Assembly (NCBI GenBank): GCA_007123205.1
Contig: SKLM01000115.1
Span: 1-35,235 of the forward strand
Reading direction: 5' to 3'
DNA length: 35,235 nt
From: Thermoflexales bacterium
GTDB lineage: Bacteria > Chloroflexota > Anaerolineae > B4-G1
Every line of letters begins with the position of its first letter. Position 1 is the stretch's first letter. A model generated the notes under the pieces. The model ran no database searches and was not told where the DNA came from. It saw nothing but the letters and a program-made list of their open reading frames with translations. Shown here piece by piece: positions 23,375 to 33,973 of this stretch. The translations under genes were made by a program, and so were the position numbers.

Positions 23375-26300
23375 ATGAATAACCGAAACGACAGCGGGCT
23401 AGAATCGCACGACTTCCGGAGTTTGCGCATTAAGCTGGCATCACCGGAAGACATTCATAACTGGTCCTACGGAGAGGTCACTAAGCCTGAGACGATCAAC
23501 TACCGCCGCCTTCGTCCCGAGAAGGACGGTCTCTTCTGCGAGGCCATTTTCGGCCCCACCAAAGATTACCAGTGTTACTGCGGTAAGTACAAGAACATCC
23601 GCTACAAGGGCATCATATGTGACAAGTGCGGAGTTGAGGTTACGCGTGCATCGGTGCGGCGCGAGCGGATGGGGCACATCGATCTGGCTGCTCCAGCGGC
23701 GCACACCTGGTACACGCGTCGTGTGCCCAATCACCTAAGTAAGCTGATCGGCATACGAAAGCTTGATATGGATCGGGTGCTCTACTTCGCCAAGCACATC
23801 ATCATCAACGTCAACGAGGATGCACGGCAGAAGGCTCTCCACCGGCTCGAAGAGGAGTTCAAGGAAGCCCAGGAGAAGCGTGAAGGAGTATCTCAGGAGA
23901 GCATCGAGGCTCTGCAGGAACGACTGAAAGAGGAAGAGACCCGGATCCAGGAGCGGATCGACGAGATCCTCAGCGAGTTCGATAAGAGTCTGGATGCGGC
24001 GACAGGGGAGGTCGTCCAGGAAGCTCAGTCGCTGCAGCGGAAGATCGAGAACCGACACGGGGAGACGTTGTCAGCGCCGATGGTGTTCAAGCCAACGGGC
24101 GAGATCATCGCGGATCAGGGTGAAGTCGTCGGCCGCGCGCACCTGACGGCACTGAATACGACGGTTCAGGATCATCTGAGTGACGTCGAGGAGTCGCTGG
24201 AGATCCAGCGAGAGGAGAAGCTGGCACCACTGCGAGAGGATCTGGAGAGCTGGCGTGAGGCCACTCAGGACGAGATAGATCACATCGAGGAGCGAGCAGC
24301 TGCGGAGATTGAGGAGTGGCGTGCGAATCTGGATGCCGATCGCGAGGAGTTGCTGAGTCTCGCGAAGTACCAGTGCATGGGCGAGCCTCGCCTGCGAGAA
24401 TTGCGGAGCAAGTGGGGTCAGGCATTCAAAGCCGGCATGGGGGCGGAAGCCTTCCACGAGATTTTGTCCGGCCTCGATTTGGACGAGTTGGCTGAGGATC
24501 TGTGGCATCAAGTGCGTCACGACACCTCGAAGACGCGGCGCAAGGTAGCGCGGAGGCGCCTGCTCATCGTTGAGGCGCTGCGGAGGAGCGGTAACAGGCC
24601 GGAGTGGATCATCCTGACCGTGTTGCCGGTGATTCCCCCCGACCTACGCCCGATGGTGCAGCTCGACGGGGGACGGTTCGCCACCTCGGACTTGAACGAT
24701 CTCTATCGGCGGGTGATCAACCGGAACAACAGGTTAAAGCGTCTGCTGGAACTCGGCGCGCCCGACGTGATTGTGCGCAACGAGAAGCGCATGCTGCAGG
24801 AGGCGGTCGACTGCTTGATCGACAATAGCCGCGGCAAGGCTCGTTCCCGCCATGGGCACCGTGAGCTGAAGTCCCTCAGTGATATGTTGAAAGGGAAGAA
24901 GGGGCGATTCCGCCGCAATTTGCTCGGCAAGCGTGTCGACTACTCGGGTCGTTCCGTGATTATCGTCGGGCCAGAGCTCAGTATGGATCAGTGCGGTCTG
25001 CCCAAGAGCATGGCTCTTGAGCTGTACCGCCCCTTCGTGATCAGCAAATTGGTGGAGTACAACTACGCCACCAACGTGAAGGCTGCCAAGCGCCTGATCG
25101 AGCGCGAGCGACCCGAGGTCTGGGAAGTGCTTGAGGAGGTGATCGGTGATCGTCCGGTTCTTCTCAACCGCGCTCCAACTCTGCACCGCCTGGGTATTCA
25201 GGCGTTTGAGCCCACGCTAATTGAGGGCAAGGCGATTCAGCTCCATCCGTTGGTCTGCGCCGCGTTCAACGCCGACTTTGACGGGGATCAGATGGCGGTC
25301 CACGTACCGCTGTCCGACCGGGCCGTCGAAGAAGCACGGATGCTTATGCTCTCGACGCGCAATCTGCTCAAGCCAGCGAACGGGCAACCGCTGGTCGGTC
25401 CGACCAAAGACATGTGTCTGGGCATTTACTACCTGACAATGGAGGATGAGAAGTACGCCGACAAGAGCCCTAAGCCGTTCGTCGACTTGCAAGAGCTTGA
25501 GTTGGCCTACAGCCTGGGGCACGTCGACGTTCACACCCCAGTCCTCGTGGCACAGGTCTACGACGACAAACCGGCACCGGACGAGCCGATCAGGACCACG
25601 GCAGGACGATGCCTGTTCAACAGTGCTCTGCCTGACGAGATTCGCTTCATCAACCACGCACTGGACAAGGGAGCCCTCCAGGACCTAGTCGCTCTAAGCT
25701 ATCGACGGTTGGGGCGTGAGAGGACGACAGGGGTTGCAGACCGCCTGAAGGACCTCGGATTCCAGTACGCGACTCGCTCTGGGATCACGATCGGTATCTC
25801 GGACCTGGTCATACCTCAAGAGAAGGTTGAGATTCTGTCCAGGACGGAGCAGACGGTGGCCGAGGTAGATAGACAGTATCGTCGTGGCTTGCTCACGGAA
25901 GAAGAGCAATACACGCGGACGGTGGAGCTGTGGTCACGGGCGAGGGAGAAGGTGGCCGATGTGGTGGCGCGGGCCCAGCCCGACAACAGCACGGTATCGG
26001 TGATGGCTCGATCGGGCGCATCCAAGGGCGGATACGGCCCCATCTCGCAGTTGGCTGGCATGCGGGGCCTGATGGCTGATCCGTCCGGGCGGATTATCCC
26101 GTTACCCATTCGGTCCAGTCTGCGTGAGGGTCTTTCGGCGCTGGAATACTTCATCAGCACGCACGGTTCGCGGAAAGGACTGGCGGACACCGCCCTGCGC
26201 ACAGCCGATGCCGGCTATCTGACGCGTCGGTTGGTCGATGTGGCGCAGGACATCATCATCAACGCTCACGATTGCGGCACCCAGGCCGGGATAGGGATCC

Positions 26301-27703
26301 GTACCGATGATGACGTGGGCGGACAGAGCCTGGAGGAGCGGCTGGTGGGGCGGATGGCAGCCAGTCCCATAGCCGATCCCGACACCGGAGAGCTGATCGT
26401 CGATCGGAATGAGGAGATTGACGAGGATGCGGCAGGGCTCATTGAGAAGGGCGAGATCGCGCAGGTGGACGTTCGGTCGCCGCTAACCTGTGAGCTGCGG
26501 CATGGGATCTGCGCTCTGTGCTATGGACGCGATCTGGGTCGCGGTGACTTGGTAGAGGTTGGGTCGGCAGTGGGTATCGTCGCTGCCCAGTCGATCGGTG
26601 AACCGGGCACGCAGCTGACGCTGAGGACGTTCCACAGTGGTGGCGTCGCAGTGGGCCGTGACATCACCGTTGGTCTGCCGCGCGCGGAGGAGCTCTTCGA
26701 GGGGCGTAAGACCCCGAAGGGCGAGGCGCCTATATCGGAGGTGGGCGGCATCGTTCACATTCACAAGACGGACGGGCTCCGGCACATCACCGTGGTGGAC
26801 ACCAGGGTTAAGACGTATGACTATGACATCGCAGACGGGTGGACCATTCTGATCGAGGATGGCGACGATGTCCGAGCCGGCGAAGCCCTAGCTTCGCTGG
26901 ATGATGAGGAAATCGAGGCCGAGGCAGATGGTCGCGTTGTGGTGAACGACCGACAGATCACGCTGATCCACGAAGATCGACGGGAAGTCCGACATAGGCT
27001 GCCGCAGACGGGGAGGATACTGGTTGAGGAGGGGCAGGAGATCGCACCGGGCACGCAGTTGGTTGAGGGTGTCAAGAACCCGCGCCATATCCTACAGGTA
27101 CTGGGACGCAAAGCAACAGAGGAGTATCTCCTGTTGGAAGTTCAGCAGGTCTACCGATCACAGGGAGTGAATATCAACGACAAGCACTTCGAGATCATCT
27201 TCCGCAAGATGCTGAGCAAGGTGAGGGTGACTCGCTCCGGCGATACGGACCTACTGCCGGGCTTGTTGATCCGGCGGCTGGACCTCGAGGACACCAATCG
27301 CGAGGTTATGGAGCAAGGTGGACAGCCTGCGACAGCGATTCCAGTGCTGCTGGGCATCACCCAGGCAGCTCTGAATACCGAGAGCTTCCTCTCGGCGGCC
27401 TCCTTCCAACACACGATCCGGGTGTTGACCGAGGCAGCCGCGGAAGGCCGGGAGGACCCGCTGCTGGGACTGAAGGAGAACGTGATCCTAGGTAAGCTGA
27501 TTCCGGCGGGGACGGGGTACAGGGGCAACAACCCCTCCTCCGACGGTCCCATCGAGACCTACGGAGGCATCGCCCTGGAGTTGGCCGCTGAAGAGGAGGA
27601 ACTCGAACCTCCGGAGAGAGAGCCCGAGGTGGAAGAACCGGAGACAGAGAAGAAGCCAGAGGTCAGGAAGTCGGAGATCTTGGGCATCGCCACGCCGGCA
27701 TAG
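23375..27703 (+). CDS. rpoC: DNA-directed RNA polymerase subunit beta'
   Basis: This is the catalytic clamp subunit of RNA polymerase (1442 aa). The N-terminal zinc site uses Cys67, Cys69, Cys82 and Cys85. The active-site NADFDGD (632-638) supplies the three magnesium-binding Asp residues 634, 636 and 638. The second zinc site is Cys967, Cys1039, Cys1046 and Cys1049. Residues about 155-345 are a charged, Glu/Arg-rich, coiled-coil-like insertion, and the last 50 residues form an acidic tail. ATG 23375 is preferred over GTG 23372 because AGGAAG lies 4 bp upstream of it. rpoB, which normally precedes rpoC, is absent here; rpoC has its own promoter and terminator. Confidence 0.97.
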   Translation: MNNRNDSGLESHDFRSLRIKLASPEDIHNWSYGEVTKPETINYRRLRPEKDGLFCEAIFGPTKDYQCYCGKYKNIRYKGIICDKCGVEVTRASVRRERMGHIDLAAPAAHTWYTRRVPNHLSKLIGIRKLDMDRVLYFAKHIIINVNEDARQKALHRLEEEFKEAQEKREGVSQESIEALQERLKEEETRIQERIDEILSEFDKSLDAATGEVVQEAQSLQRKIENRHGETLSAPMVFKPTGEIIADQGEVVGRAHLTALNTTVQDHLSDVEESLEIQREEKLAPLREDLESWREATQDEIDHIEERAAAEIEEWRANLDADREELLSLAKYQCMGEPRLRELRSKWGQAFKAGMGAEAFHEILSGLDLDELAEDLWHQVRHDTSKTRRKVARRRLLIVEALRRSGNRPEWIILTVLPVIPPDLRPMVQLDGGRFATSDLNDLYRRVINRNNRLKRLLELGAPDVIVRNEKRMLQEAVDCLIDNSRGKARSRHGHRELKSLSDMLKGKKGRFRRNLLGKRVDYSGRSVIIVGPELSMDQCGLPKSMALELYRPFVISKLVEYNYATNVKAAKRLIERERPEVWEVLEEVIGDRPVLLNRAPTLHRLGIQAFEPTLIEGKAIQLHPLVCAAFNADFDGDQMAVHVPLSDRAVEEARMLMLSTRNLLKPANGQPLVGPTKDMCLGIYYLTMEDEKYADKSPKPFVDLQELELAYSLGHVDVHTPVLVAQVYDDKPAPDEPIRTTAGRCLFNSALPDEIRFINHALDKGALQDLVALSYRRLGRERTTGVADRLKDLGFQYATRSGITIGISDLVIPQEKVEILSRTEQTVAEVDRQYRRGLLTEEEQYTRTVELWSRAREKVADVVARAQPDNSTVSVMARSGASKGGYGPISQLAGMRGLMADPSGRIIPLPIRSSLREGLSALEYFISTHGSRKGLADTALRTADAGYLTRRLVDVAQDIIINAHDCGTQAGIGIRTDDDVGGQSLEERLVGRMAASPIADPDTGELIVDRNEEIDEDAAGLIEKGEIAQVDVRSPLTCELRHGICALCYGRDLGRGDLVEVGSAVGIVAAQSIGEPGTQLTLRTFHSGGVAVGRDITVGLPRAEELFEGRKTPKGEAPISEVGGIVHIHKTDGLRHITVVDTRVKTYDYDIADGWTILIEDGDDVRAGEALASLDDEEIEAEADGRVVVNDRQITLIHEDRREVRHRLPQTGRILVEEGQEIAPGTQLVEGVKNPRHILQVLGRKATEEYLLLEVQQVYRSQGVNINDKHFEIIFRKMLSKVRVTRSGDTDLLPGLLIRRLDLEDTNREVMEQGGQPATAIPVLLGITQAALNTESFLSAASFQHTIRVLTEAAAEGREDPLLGLKENVILGKLIPAGTGYRGNNPSSDGPIETYGGIALELAAEEEELEPPEREPEVEEPETEKKPEVRKSEILGIATPA

Positions 27704-27742
27704 CGATCCGTAGTTAGGGCCATGCGGCTGTGAGGAAGGGGG

Positions 27743-27780
27743 ATGCGGCAGCGTGATGACGCTGCCGCATTTGCTTGTGT
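27743..27780 (+). terminator. Intrinsic terminator of rpoC
   Basis: A perfect 12-bp stem (27743-27754 with 27759-27770) with loop GATG is followed by TTGCTTGTGT. It starts 40 bp after the rpoC stop codon. Confidence 0.85.
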
Positions 27781-27809
27781 GACAGCTCACCGGGGTGGTG
27801 GGGACCGGC

Positions 27810-27895
27810 GTTGCACGTTGCAGGTTGAGAGTTGAACGTTGAAAGGTTTGAAGGTTCGCCCCCCTGCTCCCGTGCCCCCGTGCGTCGGGGGGAGG
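27810..27895 (+). repeat. Heptad (GTTGNNN) tandem repeat element, copy A
   Basis: Five 7-bp units occupy 27810-27844: GTTGCAC, GTTGCAG, GTTGAGA, GTTGAAC, GTTGAAA. They are followed by GG-TTTGAAGG-TTCG and a C-rich tail (CCCTGCTCCC). The same composite order recurs at 35085-35180 (copy B). This is a dispersed intergenic element, probably non-coding. The rest of 27896-28017 shows nothing recognisable. Confidence 0.7.
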
Positions 27896-28017
27896 GGGTT
27901 TGGCTCCGGCCGTATTCTTGCGAGAGAGCTGTAACTGTGGTCGCATTCCTCACGACAGCACAAAAAACGCGACCGACTCCTCTCGGTATGACCAAATCCA
28001 CACCTCGGCGGGAACGG

Positions 28018-28046
28018 TTGACAACCCCTGGCTCACGTGATACGAT
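28018..28046 (+). promoter_or_regulatory. Promoter of the mtnA-deoxysugar-adenosine kinase operon
   Basis: A perfect -35 TTGACA (28018-28023) and TACGAT (28041-28046) are 17 bp apart. Predicted transcription starts near 28053. The leader contains an 8-bp stem with one G-U pair (28064-28071 with 28120-28127) around a GC-rich hairpin. I see no SAM-riboswitch signature. Confidence 0.7.
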
Positions 28047-28154
28047 AGCGCGCCGCGGAGTACAAGCCGCTGTGGGGAGACTCATAGGGAGGCCACCCCG
28101 GCGGGGCGTTGGGGCTGAGAGCGGTTTAACGGGCGGTCAGACGGAGGGGGTGAC

Positions 28155-29219
28155 ATGCGAACCGTGGAGTGGTACGACGGCAGAGTGAGGATGATCGACC
28201 AACGGCTCCTTCCGGCAGAGTTCCGGGTGTTGGAGTGTGAGAGCGCTGGCGAGGTGGCTGAGGCGATTCGAGATATGGCGATCCGGGGGGCACCCGCCAT
28301 TGGTGCCGCGGCTGCCTTCGGGATGGCGCTGGCCGCGCAGCGCAGCGGGGCGACGGACCGGGACGGGTTACTATCGGATCTGAACAGGGCGGCAGAGACG
28401 CTGAAGAGTGCCCGGCCCACGGCGGCCAACCTCTTCTGGGCCGTATCACGGATGATCCAGCGTGCGGAGTCAGGTGCTGATGCTGAGGGCGTCCGCGAAG
28501 GTATGCTGGAGGAGGCGCAGGCCCTGGCCGATGAGGACGTCCTGATCAACAAGCGACTGGGTCAGCATGGTGCGGCACTGGTCCAGGATGGAGACACGAT
28601 TCTTCACCACTGCAACACTGGAGCGCTGGCCACCGTAGACTACGGCACGGCACTGGGAGTCATCCGCACCGCTCACGAGCAAGGGAAGCAGATTCACGTT
28701 CTTGTGGACGAGACACGACCGCGACTTCAGGGAGCACGCCTGACCAGCTGGGAACTACAGCAGCTGGGTATTCCATTCACGCTGATTGCCGACAATGCGG
28801 CGGGGCACTTCCTGAGAACCGGGCAGGTGGACATCGCGTTAGTGGGAGCCGATCGGGTGGCTGCGAACGGCGACGTGGCCAACAAGATAGGCACTTACAA
28901 AGTGGCGCTGGCGGCCCACGATAACGGCGTGCCCTTCTACCCGTGCGTGCCCACGTCGACAGTAGATCTTGCGCTGCCCTGCGGGGACGATATCCCGATC
29001 GAGGAACGTCCCAGCGAGGAGATCACAGAGCTCACCTACCAGGGACAGCCCGTTGTGCCGCAGGGTGTCACGGTGGCGAACCCGGCTTTCGATGTCACGC
29101 CCCATCGCTACGTGAGCGGCATCGTGACCGAGAACGGCATCGCTTACCCGCCGCTTACGCTCAATCTGAGAAGGATGGTCGAAGGGTCTATGGAGATGCA
29201 GGATGACCATGACGACTGA
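28155..29219 (+). CDS. mtnA: S-methyl-5-thioribose-1-phosphate isomerase
   Basis: This enzyme (354 aa) of the methionine salvage pathway isomerises 5-methylthioribose-1-phosphate to 5-methylthioribulose-1-phosphate. The catalytic Cys153 lies in [10 protein letters not shown] and Asp233 in [11 protein letters not shown], with the standard 80-residue spacing. [13 protein letters not shown] (44-56) is also characteristic. The fold is shared with eIF2B subunits and ribose-1,5-bisphosphate isomerase, but the motifs here fit MtnA best. The ATG has a GGAGGGGG site upstream. Its 3' end overlaps rfbF by 17 bp, an unusual link between nucleoside salvage and deoxysugar synthesis. Confidence 0.93.
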   Translation: MRTVEWYDGRVRMIDQRLLPAEFRVLECESAGEVAEAIRDMAIRGAPAIGAAAAFGMALAAQRSGATDRDGLLSDLNRAAETLKSARPTAANLFWAVSRMIQRAESGADAEGVREGMLEEAQALADEDVLINKRLGQHGAALVQDGDTILHHCNTGALATVDYGTALGVIRTAHEQGKQIHVLVDETRPRLQGARLTSWELQQLGIPFTLIADNAAGHFLRTGQVDIALVGADRVAANGDVANKIGTYKVALAAHDNGVPFYPCVPTSTVDLALPCGDDIPIEERPSEEITELTYQGQPVVPQGVTVANPAFDVTPHRYVSGIVTENGIAYPPLTLNLRRMVEGSMEMQDDHDD

Positions 29220-29991
29220 GCGGATGCCCGTTGTGATTCTGTGCGGCGGGATGGGGATTCGTATGGGGGACGAACAGCCGAAGGTGCTGGTCCGCGTTGG
29301 CAAGTACCCGATCCTGTGGCACGTGATGAAGCTGTTTTCTGCGCAAGGATTTACGGAGTTCGTGCTCGCGCTGGGTTACCGGGGAAAGGACATCAAGCGG
29401 TATTTCCTGGACTACGATACGACGAATCGGGACTTCACGCTGGAGCTAGATGGGGAGCGGAGCATCACGTACCACGGCCCCAGTTCAGAGAGAGCATGGC
29501 GCATCACGTTTGCCGATACCGGGCTACCTACCAAGACCGGGGCACGAATCCGCAAAGTTGCGCATTATCTGCGGGGAGAGACCTTCTTCGCCACCTACGG
29601 AGACGGCGTTGCTGACATCGATCTGCACGCGTTGCTCGCTTTCCACCGGAAGATGGGACGAGTGGCCACCGTCACCGGCGTCAGATCCTTCTCCCGATTT
29701 GGCGTCCTGGAAACTGACGGGCAGGGTATGGCATCGCGTTTTGAGGAGAAACCTCTAGTAGACGCGACGATCAACGGAGGTTTCTTTGTCTTTGAACGGG
29801 AGATCTTCGACTACCTTGGCGATGGGGACGACGTAGTCCTTGAGAGGGAACCGCTGCGGCGGTTAGTGGCTGATGGTCAGCTTGCCGTCTACGAACACAC
29901 GGGATTCTGGCGGGCGATGGATACGTTCAAAGATGCGCGGGAGATGAACGCCGTCTGGCGCAAGAGTGCGCCGTGGAAGATCTGGGATTGA
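29203..29991 (+). CDS. rfbF: Glucose-1-phosphate cytidylyltransferase
   Basis: This is a nucleotidyltransferase of 262 aa that joins CTP and glucose-1-phosphate into CDP-glucose, the entry step to CDP-3,6-dideoxyhexoses. The N-terminal nucleotide loop is [11 protein letters not shown] (residues 10-20), followed by [18 protein letters not shown] and [16 protein letters not shown], a close match to RfbF/Ddh[11 protein letters not shown] holds the metal-binding Asp. The first loop is shorter than usual before the PK motif. It overlaps mtnA by 17 bp if ATG 29203 is used; ATG 29209 is an alternative. rfbG follows after 8 bp. Confidence 0.92.
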   Translation: MTMTTERMPVVILCGGMGIRMGDEQPKVLVRVGKYPILWHVMKLFSAQGFTEFVLALGYRGKDIKRYFLDYDTTNRDFTLELDGERSITYHGPSSERAWRITFADTGLPTKTGARIRKVAHYLRGETFFATYGDGVADIDLHALLAFHRKMGRVATVTGVRSFSRFGVLETDGQGMASRFEEKPLVDATINGGFFVFEREIFDYLGDGDDVVLEREPLRRLVADGQLAVYEHTGFWRAMDTFKDAREMNAVWRKSAPWKIWD

Positions 29992-29999
29992 GAGCCGTT

Positions 30000-30986
30000 A
30001 TGCCGCCAAGATTCGACTTCTCCTGGCTTGATCGTCCGGTCTTCGTTACCGGTTGTACCGGTGTCCTGGGCTCCTGGTTGACCATGGCGCTGGTCAACAG
30101 GGGGGCTGCGGTGACCGGTCTGGTAAGGGACGAGGTGCCCTTCTCCCTACTGGTCGGTTCGGGCTACCGGGATCGGATACGCGTCGTGCATGGGAGTGTC
30201 ACGGAGTACGAGCTGCTCGAGCGTGCGCTGAACGAGTACGAGATCGACACGGTCTTCCACCTGGCGGCCCAGACCGTTGTGCCCATCGCGAACCGAGCGC
30301 CCCTTTCGACCTTCGAGACGAACATCGGGGGGACCTGGTGCTTGTTGGAGGCCGCGCGGCGGTCTCCGAAGACGAAGCGGATCGTCGTCGCATCATCGGA
30401 CAAAGCGTACGGCATCCATACTGAGTTACCCTATACTGAAGATGCTCCTCTGAGAGGTTGTCACCCGTACGACGTGTCGAAAGCGTGCGCCGATCGTATC
30501 GCGCTCAGCTACGCAGCCACCTACAATCTGCCGGTGGCCGTCACGCGGTGCGCCAATCTGTACGGGGCGGGGGATCTCAACTGGAGCCGTCTGATCCCGG
30601 GGACAATCCGCAGCGTGATCCGGCGCGAGCATCCGATCATCCGCTCGGACGGCACGCTGATACGGGACTATCTTTACATTGAGGATGCGGTCGACGCCTA
30701 CCTCCGGCTGGCTGAACGTCTCGAATCGCAGGACGTGCGAGGTCAGGCGTTCAACGTCGGCATGGATGATCCGAAGAGTGTGATGGAAGTGGTACAGGCG
30801 ATCATTGAAGCTGCGGATCAGCCCACGCTGAAGCCTCGGGTGCTGGCAGAGGCACTTAATGAGATTCCGGCGCAGTATCTCAAGAGCGAGAAGGCCAAGC
30901 GGGTGTTGGGTTGGGCCCCTCAGTACTCGCTCAGAGAGGGACTGCGGGAGACGATGACGTGGTACCGTGCGTTCCTTGACCAGTAG
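30000..30986 (+). CDS. rfbG: CDP-glucose 4,6-dehydratase-like SDR protein
   Basis: This extended short-chain dehydrogenase (328 aa) probably converts CDP-glucose to CDP-4-keto-6-deoxyglucose. The NAD-binding glycine motif is VTGCTGVLGSW (Gly18, Gly21, Gly24), and the catalytic pair is Tyr157 and Lys161 in YDVSK. SSDKAYG and NLYGAGDLNWSRLIPGTIR match the CDP-glucose dehydratase pattern. Identity as RfbG leans partly on its place between rfbF and rfbH; another NDP-sugar dehydratase or epimerase is possible. ATG 30000 is used, since an in-frame ATG at 29973 lies inside rfbF. The next gene starts 8 bp after its stop. Confidence 0.82.
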   Translation: MPPRFDFSWLDRPVFVTGCTGVLGSWLTMALVNRGAAVTGLVRDEVPFSLLVGSGYRDRIRVVHGSVTEYELLERALNEYEIDTVFHLAAQTVVPIANRAPLSTFETNIGGTWCLLEAARRSPKTKRIVVASSDKAYGIHTELPYTEDAPLRGCHPYDVSKACADRIALSYAATYNLPVAVTRCANLYGAGDLNWSRLIPGTIRSVIRREHPIIRSDGTLIRDYLYIEDAVDAYLRLAERLESQDVRGQAFNVGMDDPKSVMEVVQAIIEAADQPTLKPRVLAEALNEIPAQYLKSEKAKRVLGWAPQYSLREGLRETMTWYRAFLDQ

Positions 30987-30994
30987 TCCCGACG

Positions 30995-31915
30995 GTGGCT
31001 GAACTCAGGGACTGGCAGGCGAAGCGCGTTCTGGTCACCGGGGCTTCGGGGTTCATCGGCAAGCACCTGTTGAGGCGGCTGCGAGACCTGGGAGCGGAGA
31101 TCTACGCCGGTACCGGGCCGGGGAGCCCGGTGTCGCACCCCTCATCCTCCGACCGCCGTTGGCTCACGTTTGACGTCTGCGACGGCGACGCCGTCCGAGC
31201 CACAGTCGAAGCAGTCGATCCGCACGTCGTGTTCCATCTCGCTGCCGCAGGTGTGATCAACTCGACCGCCGATCCGATGGAGTTGTTGATGGTAAATGGT
31301 GGTGGGGTGGTCCATCTGCTTGAGGCGATGCAAGGAAGGGACGTGAGACGGATCGTGTTAGTCGGTACGAGTCACGAGTACGGGTCTCGAAAGACAGGAG
31401 AGGGACTGGACCCTTTCAGCGCATACGCCGCTTCGAAAGTGGCTGCGTGGGCCTACGGCCGGATGTACTGGCGAGAGCACGGGCTGCCCATCATCACGGT
31501 TCGCCCTTTCCAGGTCTATGGGGCGGGACAGCCGAGGATGGCCTTGATCCCGGCCGCTATCAGGGCAGCGCTCAGCGGGGAGGACTTCGCCATGACCCCC
31601 GGTGAGCAAGAGCGGGATTTCGTCCAGGTTGGGGACGTCGCGGCCGGTCTGACGGCGGCCGCCGAAGCGCCGCAGGCTGAGGGCACAAGCCTCGATCTAG
31701 GGACTGGGGCCGGGCACACGGTCCGCCACGTGGTGGATTGGATCTGGCGGTGGACGGCGGCAAAGGGAAAGGTGCAGTACGGAGCCCTGCCGTATCGGGC
31801 CGGCGAACCTATGAGGCTGGTTGCGGACGCTGAGCGAACGGCGGCGCTCATAGGGTGGCGGGCAGAGACATCCCTGGCGGCCGGGTTGGCGGATACGATA
31901 CAGAGGCTGAGCTGA
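30995..31915 (+). CDS. NAD-dependent epimerase/reductase (SDR), sugar nucleotide
   Basis: This 306-aa extended SDR protein has VTGASGFIGKH (Gly16, Gly19, Gly22) and the catalytic Tyr144-Lys148 (YAASK). TVRPFQVYGAGQP and EQERDFVQVGDVAAGL are typical of NDP-sugar epimerases/reductases. In abequose and paratose clusters a reductase of this class (RfbJ, RfbS) makes the final 4-keto reduction after RfbH, so that role is the best guess here. The exact sugar product cannot be predicted. The GTG start lies 8 bp after rfbG with no clear ribosome-binding site, so translational coupling is likely. Confidence 0.8.
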   Translation: MAELRDWQAKRVLVTGASGFIGKHLLRRLRDLGAEIYAGTGPGSPVSHPSSSDRRWLTFDVCDGDAVRATVEAVDPHVVFHLAAAGVINSTADPMELLMVNGGGVVHLLEAMQGRDVRRIVLVGTSHEYGSRKTGEGLDPFSAYAASKVAAWAYGRMYWREHGLPIITVRPFQVYGAGQPRMALIPAAIRAALSGEDFAMTPGEQERDFVQVGDVAAGLTAAAEAPQAEGTSLDLGTGAGHTVRHVVDWIWRWTAAKGKVQYGALPYRAGEPMRLVADAERTAALIGWRAETSLAAGLADTIQRLS

Positions 31916-31928
31916 CGAGGTTGATTCG

Positions 31929-33257
31929 ATGAGACCAGAGCAAGAGAGAGGCCAAGCTCTGCGGCTACGGATTCTTGAACAAGTCGCGGAATACTACCGG
32001 CTGGCCCATGCGGAACGGGAGTTCCTGCCCGGCGAATCACGCGTTCACTACGCGGCCCGCGTCTACGACGAAGAGGAGCTGGTGAGAGGCGTGGATGCGA
32101 TACTGGACTTCTGGCTCACGGTAGGCCCACGTACCGACGCATTTGAGAAGGGATTGGCCAGCTACCTGGGGCTAGAACAGACGCTGGCGGTCAACTCCGG
32201 GTCATCAGCCAACCTGCTGAGCCTGTCGGCGCTGCGTTCACCGCGTCTGGAACGGCGACTGGAGCCGGGTGATGAGGTGATCACTGCGGCGATGGGCTTC
32301 CCCACCACCACTGGGCCCATCGTGCAGAACGGATTGGTACCGGTCTTCATCGACTGCGAGTTGGGGACCTACAATCTCGATGCAGAGCAGCTTGACTTAG
32401 CGCTTTCTGATCGGACGCGAGCCATCTTCCTGGCCCACATGCTGGGCAATCCGGTGGATATTGAGGCTGTGATGGCCTTTGCTGGCGAACACGACCTGTA
32501 CGTGATAGAGGACACCTGCGAGGCGCTGGGGTCGAGGTACGACGGGCAGCTGCTGGGCAGCTTCGGAGACATGGCCACGCTCAGTTTCTACCCATCGCAT
32601 CACCTGACGACGGGAGAAGGAGGAGCGGTAGCCACCAACGACCCCTGCCTGGGCCGAATCGTGGCGAGTCTGCGGGACTGGGGACGCGACTGCCGGTGCA
32701 CCCACGAGAGCCCGGCCGCGGGCGAGTGCGGACGTCGGTTCGACTGGGAGATCCCAGGCCTTGACGAGCCCTATGATCACCGCTACCTGTACGTGGAGAT
32801 CGGTTACAACATGAAGATGACCGACGTCCAGGCCGCGATTGGGTTGGCCCAGCTCCAGAAGCTGCCGGATTTTGTCGAGGCCCGCAAGCAGAATTTCCGC
32901 AAGCTCTATGAGGGCCTGAAACCGTATGAGGAGTTTCTGATCCTGCCGAAGTGGAGTGAGCGGGCTGATCCCGCCTGGTTTGCCCTTCCGCTCACCGTCG
33001 TCGCGCGGGCTCCATTCTCGCGTCGTGATCTGGTTACCTTTCTGGAGAGCCAGAACATAGAGACACGGCTGCTTCTAGCGGGAAATCTGGTTCGGCAGCC
33101 CGGATACCGGGAGATCGAGCATCGCGCGGTGGGCGAATTGCCGAACGCCGACCAAGTGCTGCGCGCTTCCTTCTTCGTCGGTGTCTATCCGGGTCTGGAC
33201 GACGCTCGGTTGGGCTACATGCTCCAGGCCTTTGAGGACTTCTTCGGGTCGCTATGA
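31929..33257 (+). CDS. rfbH: CDP-4-dehydro-6-deoxyglucose 3-dehydrase (RfbH/E1)
   Basis: This 442-aa enzyme of the DegT/aspartate-aminotransferase fold removes the 3-hydroxyl from CDP-4-keto-6-deoxyglucose. In ordinary family members a Lys binds PLP; here the segment reads SFYPSHHLTTGEGG with His224 at that site, the hallmark of E1, which works with PMP. E1 also holds a [2Fe-2S] cluster. Candidate ligands are Cys197, Cys255, Cys257 and Cys267, spaced X57, X1 and X9; the first two gaps match the known enzyme, while the last is two residues longer than the X7 I recall. Its reductase partner (DdhD/E3) is not in the window. The stop overlaps the next gene (ATGA). Confidence 0.93.
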   Translation: MRPEQERGQALRLRILEQVAEYYRLAHAEREFLPGESRVHYAARVYDEEELVRGVDAILDFWLTVGPRTDAFEKGLASYLGLEQTLAVNSGSSANLLSLSALRSPRLERRLEPGDEVITAAMGFPTTTGPIVQNGLVPVFIDCELGTYNLDAEQLDLALSDRTRAIFLAHMLGNPVDIEAVMAFAGEHDLYVIEDTCEALGSRYDGQLLGSFGDMATLSFYPSHHLTTGEGGAVATNDPCLGRIVASLRDWGRDCRCTHESPAAGECGRRFDWEIPGLDEPYDHRYLYVEIGYNMKMTDVQAAIGLAQLQKLPDFVEARKQNFRKLYEGLKPYEEFLILPKWSERADPAWFALPLTVVARAPFSRRDLVTFLESQNIETRLLLAGNLVRQPGYREIEHRAVGELPNADQVLRASFFVGVYPGLDDARLGYMLQAFEDFFGSL

Positions 33258-33973
33258 AGCTATCGATCATCGTCTGCACATTCAACGAGCGAGACACGGT
33301 TCTGACCGTTCTTGATCGTGTTCGAGGAGTCGATCTGGGACCGGGTTGGGAGAAGGAGATCATCGTGGTGGACAACTTCTCCACGGATGGAACCCGGGAG
33401 CTGCTCGAGGATCTAAATCCATCGGGAGCCGACGTGATCTTCCACCCACGAAATCTGGGAAAGGGCACCTCGGTGCGGACGGCGATCCAGCATTGCGCGG
33501 GGGACTACGCCATCATTCAAGATGCCGACTTGGAGTATGATCCCGCGGACTACCGGCTGTATCTGGAGCAAGTGGAAGAGTCCCGGCCTGCCGCGATATA
33601 CGGTTCGCGTATGTTGGCTGGTCGAGCCCGCTACCAATACGTTGCGAACTACCTCGGGGTGCGGTTCCTCACGTGGCTGACGAACGTCCTCTATGGTGCT
33701 CACCTCACCGATGTGGCAACGGGGGCCAAGATGGTACGGATGGACCTCCTGAGGTCGCTCAAGCTGACTGGGTCGGGGTTTGATCTCGATTTCGAGTTGA
33801 CGAACAAGATTCTCCGTGCCGGGTACCAGATCGTCGAGATTCCAGCGTCGTATCGGCCGCGGACTGTCGCAGAAGGGAAGAAGATCCGTCCGTGGGACGG
33901 CCTGTGGGCGCTGAGGGTGATCATACGGGACCGGCTGGTCCCAATGGATCAGGTCGTACGGAGGGACGCGTGA
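33254..33973 (+). CDS. Family 2 glycosyltransferase (dolichol/polyprenyl-phosphate sugar type)
   Basis: This GT2 enzyme of 239 aa has the GT-A fold. LSIIVCTFNER (3-13) starts the nucleotide-binding region, IIVVDNFSTDGT follows, and the metal-binding DxD-like motif is QDADLEYDP (Asp90, Asp92). The layout matches polyprenyl-phosphate mannosyl/glucosyltransferases such as DPM1, with no membrane anchor seen. It may load a sugar onto a lipid carrier for glycan assembly. It is coupled to rfbH by ATGA and to the kinase by GTGA, so it belongs to the same operon. The donor sugar is unknown. Confidence 0.88.
   Translation: MKLSIIVCTFNERDTVLTVLDRVRGVDLGPGWEKEIIVVDNFSTDGTRELLEDLNPSGADVIFHPRNLGKGTSVRTAIQHCAGDYAIIQDADLEYDPADYRLYLEQVEESRPAAIYGSRMLAGRARYQYVANYLGVRFLTWLTNVLYGAHLTDVATGAKMVRMDLLRSLKLTGSGFDLDFELTNKILRAGYQIVEIPASYRPRTVAEGKKIRPWDGLWALRVIIRDRLVPMDQVVRRDA

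Noticed and set aside
28053-28154. SAM riboswitch before mtnA
   Set aside because: No SAM-I or SAM-II type conserved segments could be found in the leader.
28155-29219. Ribose-1,5-bisphosphate isomerase, forming a pentose-bisphosphate pathway with the PfkB kinase
   Set aside because: The motifs around Cys153 and Asp233 fit MtnA, the kinase resembles adenosine kinase, and no RuBisCO is present.
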